The notes beneath the pieces were generated by a model, which did no database searches, had not been told where the DNA came from, and was given only the letters and a program-made list of their open reading frames with translations. A program made the position numbers and the translations under genes. This document shows, one piece after another, positions 60,424-64,000 of a stretch of 64,000 bases of DNA (its first letter is position 1; each line of letters starts with the position of its first letter). The DNA lies in assembly GCF_026239735.1 (NCBI RefSeq), contig NZ_JAPIVT010000017.1:62001-126000 (forward strand), given 5' to 3'. The DNA comes from Pedobacter sp. MC2016-05 (GTDB taxonomy: Bacteria; Bacteroidota; Bacteroidia; Sphingobacteriales; Sphingobacteriaceae).

Positions 60424-61821
60424 ATGTTTAAAATTAATACTACTTACAAAAAAATGCTTGCCGATACTACCACGCCTGTGAGCATTTATTTACGATTACG
60501 CGATGTGTACCCCAACAGCATATTGTTAGAAAGTTCTGATTATCATAGTCGGGAAAACTCAATGAGTTTCGTTTGTGCAGAACCCGTAGCCGGGATTGTT
60601 TTAAAAGGTAGCCGTTTGGAAACTTATTTTCCGGACGGGACGGTAGCGATTAAAGAAAGCAAAAATTTAATTGATGAAATAGCCGATTTCAAAGATCAGT
60701 TTAAAGAAACAGAATTGCCTGAAATTAAATTTATTTCAAGTGGCTTATTCGGGTATTTTACGTGGAATGCCGTTCAGCATTTTGAAGATATTAAATTCAT
60801 TTCTAAAACTCCGGAGGGAGAGGAAATTCCCGAAATGCAGTATCATTTGTATCGCTACATCATTGCAATTGATCACTTCAAAAATGAAATCACCCTTTTC
60901 AAAAATACTTTTGAGGGAGAAGAAGAAGGTGGATTGGAAAAAATGGAGTATCTCATCCAGAATAAAAATTATCCGGAATACAAATTTCAGCTGCGGGGAG
61001 AGGAAAGCTCAAACCTAACTGATCAGGGTTTTATGGACTTGGTAGAGAAACTACAGAAGCACATTTACAGAGGTGATGTTTTTCAAATTGTTCCCTCCAG
61101 GGCGTTCAAACAAGCGTTTTCTGGTGATGAATTTAACGTTTATCGTTGCTTGCGTTCCATTAACCCATCGCCATATTTGTTTTATTTTGATTATGGCAAC
61201 TTCAAACTTTTTGGTTCATCTCCAGAGGCCCAGATTACAATTAAAAATAATACCGCCAATATTTTTCCAATTGCCGGAACCTTTAAGCGCAGTGGTAATG
61301 ATATCGAAGATGCAGAGCAAGCGAAAAAGTTAGAGCAAGATCCAAAGGAAAGCGCAGAACATGTGATGTTGGTTGATTTGGCCAGAAATGATCTAAGTCG
61401 TCACTGTAATCGCGTAGAAGTAAAATCGTTTAAGGAAGTACAATATTACTCCCATTTGATTCACCTGGTGAGTAAAGTAAGCGGACATTTGCAGGAGGAC
61501 GTGAGTGCGTTTAAAGTGGTGGCAGATACTTATCCCGCAGGAACTTTAAGCGGTGCCCCAAAATATAAGGCCATGCAGCTGATCGATGAAAATGAAAAGC
61601 TTGGGCGTAATTTTTATGCCGGCGCAATTGGCTTTATGGGCTTTAACGAAGATTTTAACCATGCCATAATGATCAGGACTTTCATGAGCAAGAATAACGA
61701 ACTGCACTACCGGGCCGGTGCGGGAATAGTGGCAGATTCTGTTCCGGAAATGGAGATGCAGGAAGTGAATAATAAGATTGCGGCTTTGCGCAAAGCTTTG
61801 CAAATGGCCGAAGGCATTTAA
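60424..61821 (+). CDS. trpE: Anthranilate synthase component I
   Basis: TrpE converts chorismate to anthranilate with ammonia supplied by TrpG. The 465-residue protein has LLES at 34-37, the usual tryptophan feedback site; the chorismate-binding core includes GDVFQIVPSRAF, the GT-LSGAPK block near 374-383 and GAGIVADS. All are as expected, so feedback inhibition by tryptophan is likely. The gene follows the attenuator and starts 5 bp before trpG on the same strand. Confidence 0.95.
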   Translation: MFKINTTYKKMLADTTTPVSIYLRLRDVYPNSILLESSDYHSRENSMSFVCAEPVAGIVLKGSRLETYFPDGTVAIKESKNLIDEIADFKDQFKETELPEIKFISSGLFGYFTWNAVQHFEDIKFISKTPEGEEIPEMQYHLYRYIIAIDHFKNEITLFKNTFEGEEEGGLEKMEYLIQNKNYPEYKFQLRGEESSNLTDQGFMDLVEKLQKHIYRGDVFQIVPSRAFKQAFSGDEFNVYRCLRSINPSPYLFYFDYGNFKLFGSSPEAQITIKNNTANIFPIAGTFKRSGNDIEDAEQAKKLEQDPKESAEHVMLVDLARNDLSRHCNRVEVKSFKEVQYYSHLIHLVSKVSGHLQEDVSAFKVVADTYPAGTLSGAPKYKAMQLIDENEKLGRNFYAGAIGFMGFNEDFNHAIMIRTFMSKNNELHYRAGAGIVADSVPEMEMQEVNNKIAALRKALQMAEGI

Positions 61822-61826
61822 GGAAG

Positions 61827-62450
61827 ATGAAAATGGATGATGTGTTTATAAAAGAAGGATTATCAATGGAAAATAAAGACAAAAAGACTGTTCTAGTGAT
61901 TGATAACTATGATAGTTTTACCTATAATCTGGTTCATTTAATTAACGAAGTAGGCTACGAAGCGGTAGTTTGGAGAAATGATAAATTCGAATTGGCTGAT
62001 GTGGCACAATACGATAAAATATTGCTTTCTCCTGGTCCTGGTATTCCGGAAGAGGCTGGATTATTATTGGATGTAATTAAAACTTATGCGCCAACAAAGA
62101 GTATTTTTGGGGTGTGTTTAGGTCAGCAGGCTATAGCCGAAGCTTTTGGCGGTACGCTGTTAAACCTGGGCAGACCTATGCATGGAATTGCCACGCCAGT
62201 TACTGTGGTAGATGGCGATGAACCTTTGTTTTGGGAGTGCCCTCAAACGATAAATGTGGGCAGATACCACAGTTGGGTGGTGAGTAAAGAAAATTTTCCA
62301 TCCTGTTTAAAAATCACTGCCAGAGACCACAAGAGCGAAATTATGGCTTTGAGACACGAAAGTTTGGATGTTCGCGGGGTACAGTTTCACCCTGAAAGTG
62401 TATTAACAGAGCACGGAAAGCAAATGATGGAGAACTGGTTAACGAATTAA
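61827..62450 (+). CDS. trpG: Anthranilate synthase component II (glutamine amidotransferase)
   Basis: TrpG releases ammonia from glutamine for TrpE. The 207-residue class I amidotransferase has Cys97 in GVCLGQQA as the nucleophile, with His186 and Glu188 in FHPES completing the triad, and LLSPGPGIP at 66-74. The first ATG lies 5 bp after trpE; an alternative ATG at 61866 would remove 13 poorly conserved residues. In relatives trpD usually follows here, but the next gene is trpC, after an inverted repeat. Confidence 0.95.
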   Translation: MKMDDVFIKEGLSMENKDKKTVLVIDNYDSFTYNLVHLINEVGYEAVVWRNDKFELADVAQYDKILLSPGPGIPEEAGLLLDVIKTYAPTKSIFGVCLGQQAIAEAFGGTLLNLGRPMHGIATPVTVVDGDEPLFWECPQTINVGRYHSWVVSKENFPSCLKITARDHKSEIMALRHESLDVRGVQFHPESVLTEHGKQMMENWLTN

Positions 62451-62460
62451 TAATCAAGTC

Positions 62461-62540
62461 GTCATTGCCAGGTACGAGGCAATCTTAATGCTTTGGGTTT
62501 GACAGTTAAATTGTAGGATTGCTTCGTGCCCAGCAATGAC
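62461..62540. repeat. REP-like imperfect inverted repeat between trpG and trpC
   Basis: The left arm 62461-62485 (GTCATTGCCAGGTACGAGGC...) and right arm 62516-62540 match in 20 of 25 positions as inverted copies, with a 30-bp spacer. The arms belong to the GTCATTGC...GAAGCAATC repeat type found in many bacteria. The repeat ends 5 bp before the trpC ATG. Confidence 0.75.
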
Positions 62541-62545
62541 AGTTA

Positions 62546-63337
62546 ATGAATGATATGAATATTTTAGATAAAATCGTATTACGTAAAAAAGAAGAAGTTG
62601 CTGATGCAAAGCGACTGATCACTATACAGGATTTGAAAAAAGCTGATCACTTTAAGCGTACACCTTATTCCTTTAAAGACTTTTTGTTGGCAAAAGATAG
62701 GACAGGAATCATTGCCGAGTTCAAGCGCCGTTCGCCATCAAAGGGATTAATAAATGGCATAGCCGATGCTGCTGAGGTTACACTTGCTTATAATAATGCT
62801 GGTGCATCTGCAATTTCTGTGCTAACTGATGTAGATTTTTTTGGTGGGAAAGCCGATGATTTATTGGCCGTAAGAGCAGTCAACAATATTCCCATTCTTC
62901 GCAAAGACTTTATTATTGATGAATATCAGATTTTGGAAGCCAAAGCTTGGGGCGCAGATATTATTTTGTTAATCGCTGCAATTCTAACTCCAAAGCAAAT
63001 CAGCGATTATGGGAAATTTGCAAAAGATTTGGGGCTGAACGTATTGTTAGAGGTGCATAACCTCGAAGAACTGGAAAGAAGCATTTGCCCTAACCTGGAT
63101 GCCATCGGTGTAAACAACAGAAATCTCGCCGATTTTACGGTTGATATCCAAACTTCATTTGATTTGGTGAACAAAATTCCAGATGAATTTTTAAAAATTT
63201 CGGAAAGTGCCATTAGTAATCCGCAAACCATAAAAGAGCTTAAAGCAGTGGGCTTCAACGGGTTTTTAATTGGAGAAAATTTTATGAAGACTGATGATCC
63301 TGGGGCCTCGATTAGAGAATTTGTCGCGGAAATTTGA
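62546..63337 (+). CDS. trpC: Indole-3-glycerol phosphate synthase
   Basis: TrpC closes the pyrrole ring to form indole-3-glycerol phosphate. The 263-residue (beta/alpha)8 enzyme has AEFKRRSPSKG (catalytic Lys near 58), RKDFIIDEYQ, LLEVHNLEEL, IGVNNRNL and SESAI, all family positions. ATG 62546 is the first start; MNILDKIV at 62555 may be the true one. The 3' end lies inside a 99-bp tandem duplication. Confidence 0.94.
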   Translation: MNDMNILDKIVLRKKEEVADAKRLITIQDLKKADHFKRTPYSFKDFLLAKDRTGIIAEFKRRSPSKGLINGIADAAEVTLAYNNAGASAISVLTDVDFFGGKADDLLAVRAVNNIPILRKDFIIDEYQILEAKAWGADIILLIAAILTPKQISDYGKFAKDLGLNVLLEVHNLEELERSICPNLDAIGVNNRNLADFTVDIQTSFDLVNKIPDEFLKISESAISNPQTIKELKAVGFNGFLIGENFMKTDDPGASIREFVAEI

Positions 63338-63486
63338 AACGATCTTCTTGAATTTTATAAGTATGGGCCTGTCGAAGACCCTTCTTAGACTGATGATCCT
63401 GGGGCCTCGATTAGAGAATTTGTCGCGGAAATTTGAAACGATCTTCTTGAATTTTATCAGTATGGGCCTGTCGAAGACCCTTCTTC
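63289..63486 (+). repeat. 99-bp tandem duplication covering the 3' end of trpC
   Basis: Copy 1 (63289-63387) and copy 2 (63388-63486) are direct, adjacent and match at 97 of 99 positions. Copy 1 begins within the last 16 codons of trpC and includes its stop codon, so copy 2 carries a second, disconnected copy of that end. The length is an exact multiple of three. High identity points to a recent event. Confidence 0.95.
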
Positions 63487-63677
63487 TGTATTTCGACTAG
63501 CTCGAGGTGACCATTCTTATATCGAATAGATCAATCATTTGCTTTCACTAATTGCCGCAAGGGATTTTGTTGCAATCTGCAGGTATTCTACCTCATAAAA
63601 TTCTTTCGCAAACAAACCATAAACGCTGTTGTTAAACATAGGAGTAATCTCTATTATTTAACCAACAAATTTCGTTT
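63487..63677. other. Gap after the tandem duplication with repeat-like DNA and a small minus-strand frame
   Basis: TTTCGACTAGCTCGAGGTGACC at 63491-63512 looks like a fragment of the same short intergenic repeat type as 21483-21505. A 34-codon minus-strand frame (63639-63535) is open but has no visible promoter or family; I treat it as unlikely. No other gene is evident. Confidence 0.4.
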
Positions 63678-64000
63678 ATGCAGTACCTTGACCACTTTTT
63701 TGGTTATCCCATTCCTATTTTTGTTAAAAACTTAATTATCGGTATTATAGCCATTTTGGTTGGCTTGCTTGTTAAATACCTTGTCCATAAAACCTTCCTC
63801 TTGCTTTCGCGTTGGTGGGATTTCATTATTATTAAATCCACGATTAAACATCTTCGGCAACCTATCGGGGTATTCATTCCCTTATTGATATTAAATTCTT
63901 CTTTGGATTTGATGGTGATGTCTTCTACCGCTCGTCTGCATATTGATAAAGCGATAGAAATTGCATTAACCGCAGTATTTGCGCTTATTCTCATCCGGTT
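63678..64000 (+). CDS. MscS-like mechanosensitive channel (partial, C-terminus off window)
   Basis: The frame opens with ATG at 63678 and continues past the window end, with 107 codons visible. The protein has a hydrophobic helix at about residues 17-38 (VKNLIIGIIAILVGLLVKYL), a basic loop, and two further hydrophobic segments (about 67-80 and 95-107), which fits the N-terminal membrane part of Bacteroidota MscS-type channels. The pore-lining helix lies beyond the window, so the call rests on layout alone. If it is MscS, it protects the cell from osmotic downshock. Confidence 0.55.
   Translation, partial: MQYLDHFFGYPIPIFVKNLIIGIIAILVGLLVKYLVHKTFLLLSRWWDFIIIKSTIKHLRQPIGVFIPLLILNSSLDLMVMSSTARLHIDKAIEIALTAVFALILIR

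Noticed and set aside
63535..63639. 34-codon minus-strand frame before the MscS-like gene
   Set aside because: It has no promoter, no visible family and lies in repeat-like DNA.
1..64000. CRISPR arrays, tRNA or rRNA genes, transposases and defence islands
   Set aside because: I saw no repeat-spacer pattern, no cloverleaf-like sequence and no protein with these functions.

Overview
The window looks like chromosome of a Bacteroidota, most probably Sphingobacteriaceae close to Pedobacter (inference from gene content; no rRNA or tRNA gene is present to confirm it). Supporting signs are moderately AT-rich DNA, almost no Shine-Dalgarno sites, many perfect copies of the Bacteroidota -7 promoter box TAnnTTTG upstream of genes (some with a TTG 18-20 bp further up), and lineage-typical families: DUF4270 and DUF4920 proteins, a half-size glycogen synthase beside panC/panD, an Oar-like TonB receptor, and a 29-residue AURKAIP1/COX24-type protein.

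Layout. 1-2.8 kb: an arginase-family gene cut by the window edge, an SDR epimerase, and a phosphoserine phosphatase fused to a SerA remnant. 2.9-6.5 kb: a CLC-type transporter under a fluoride riboswitch, tryptophan 2,3-dioxygenase and ilvE. 6.5-16.6 kb: DUF4920 protein, radA, a HU / TPR / AURKAIP1-type / RNase G cluster, mutY, ssb, an unknown membrane protein and glmS. 16.7-23.6 kb: DUF4270 lipoprotein, half glycogen synthase, panC, panD, a flippase-like membrane protein, acyl-CoA dehydrogenase, and two small envelope proteins. 23.7-28.6 kb: the rimP-nusA-infB operon with a promoter and a terminator-like leader hairpin. 28.7-40.3 kb: a surface-glycan cluster (acyltransferase, UDP-galactopyranose mutase, about eight glycosyltransferase-like genes, MsbA-like ABC exporter). 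40.4-49.2 kb: meaB, aminopeptidase P, an OmpA-family porin, a 45-residue membrane protein, ridA, an EamA transporter, recG and an MFS transporter. 49.6-60 kb: a PLDc_N protein, an ABC exporter, an Oar-like TonB receptor, two linked secreted amidohydrolase genes and a four-helix membrane protein. 60.2-63.3 kb: a trp attenuator with its leader peptide, then trpE, trpG and trpC. The last gene is the start of an MscS-like channel.

The observations that most repay attention are: (1) a complete trp leader-peptide attenuator (Trp-Leu-Trp codons, antiterminator arm inside the leader ORF, strong terminator) before trpE; (2) a fluoride riboswitch on the minus strand directly before a GREGT-type CLC gene; (3) a SerB phosphatase fused to a SerA piece from which the NAD-binding domain has been removed but the ACT domain kept; (4) three related amidohydrolase modules of which only one keeps the HxH metal motif; (5) four start codons lying 3-6 nt after a -7 box, which suggests leaderless mRNAs; and (6) a trp operon lacking trpD, with an inverted repeat before trpC and a 99-bp tandem duplication that captured the 3' end of trpC. 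No CRISPR array, prophage, integrase, transposase or recognisable defence island was seen.
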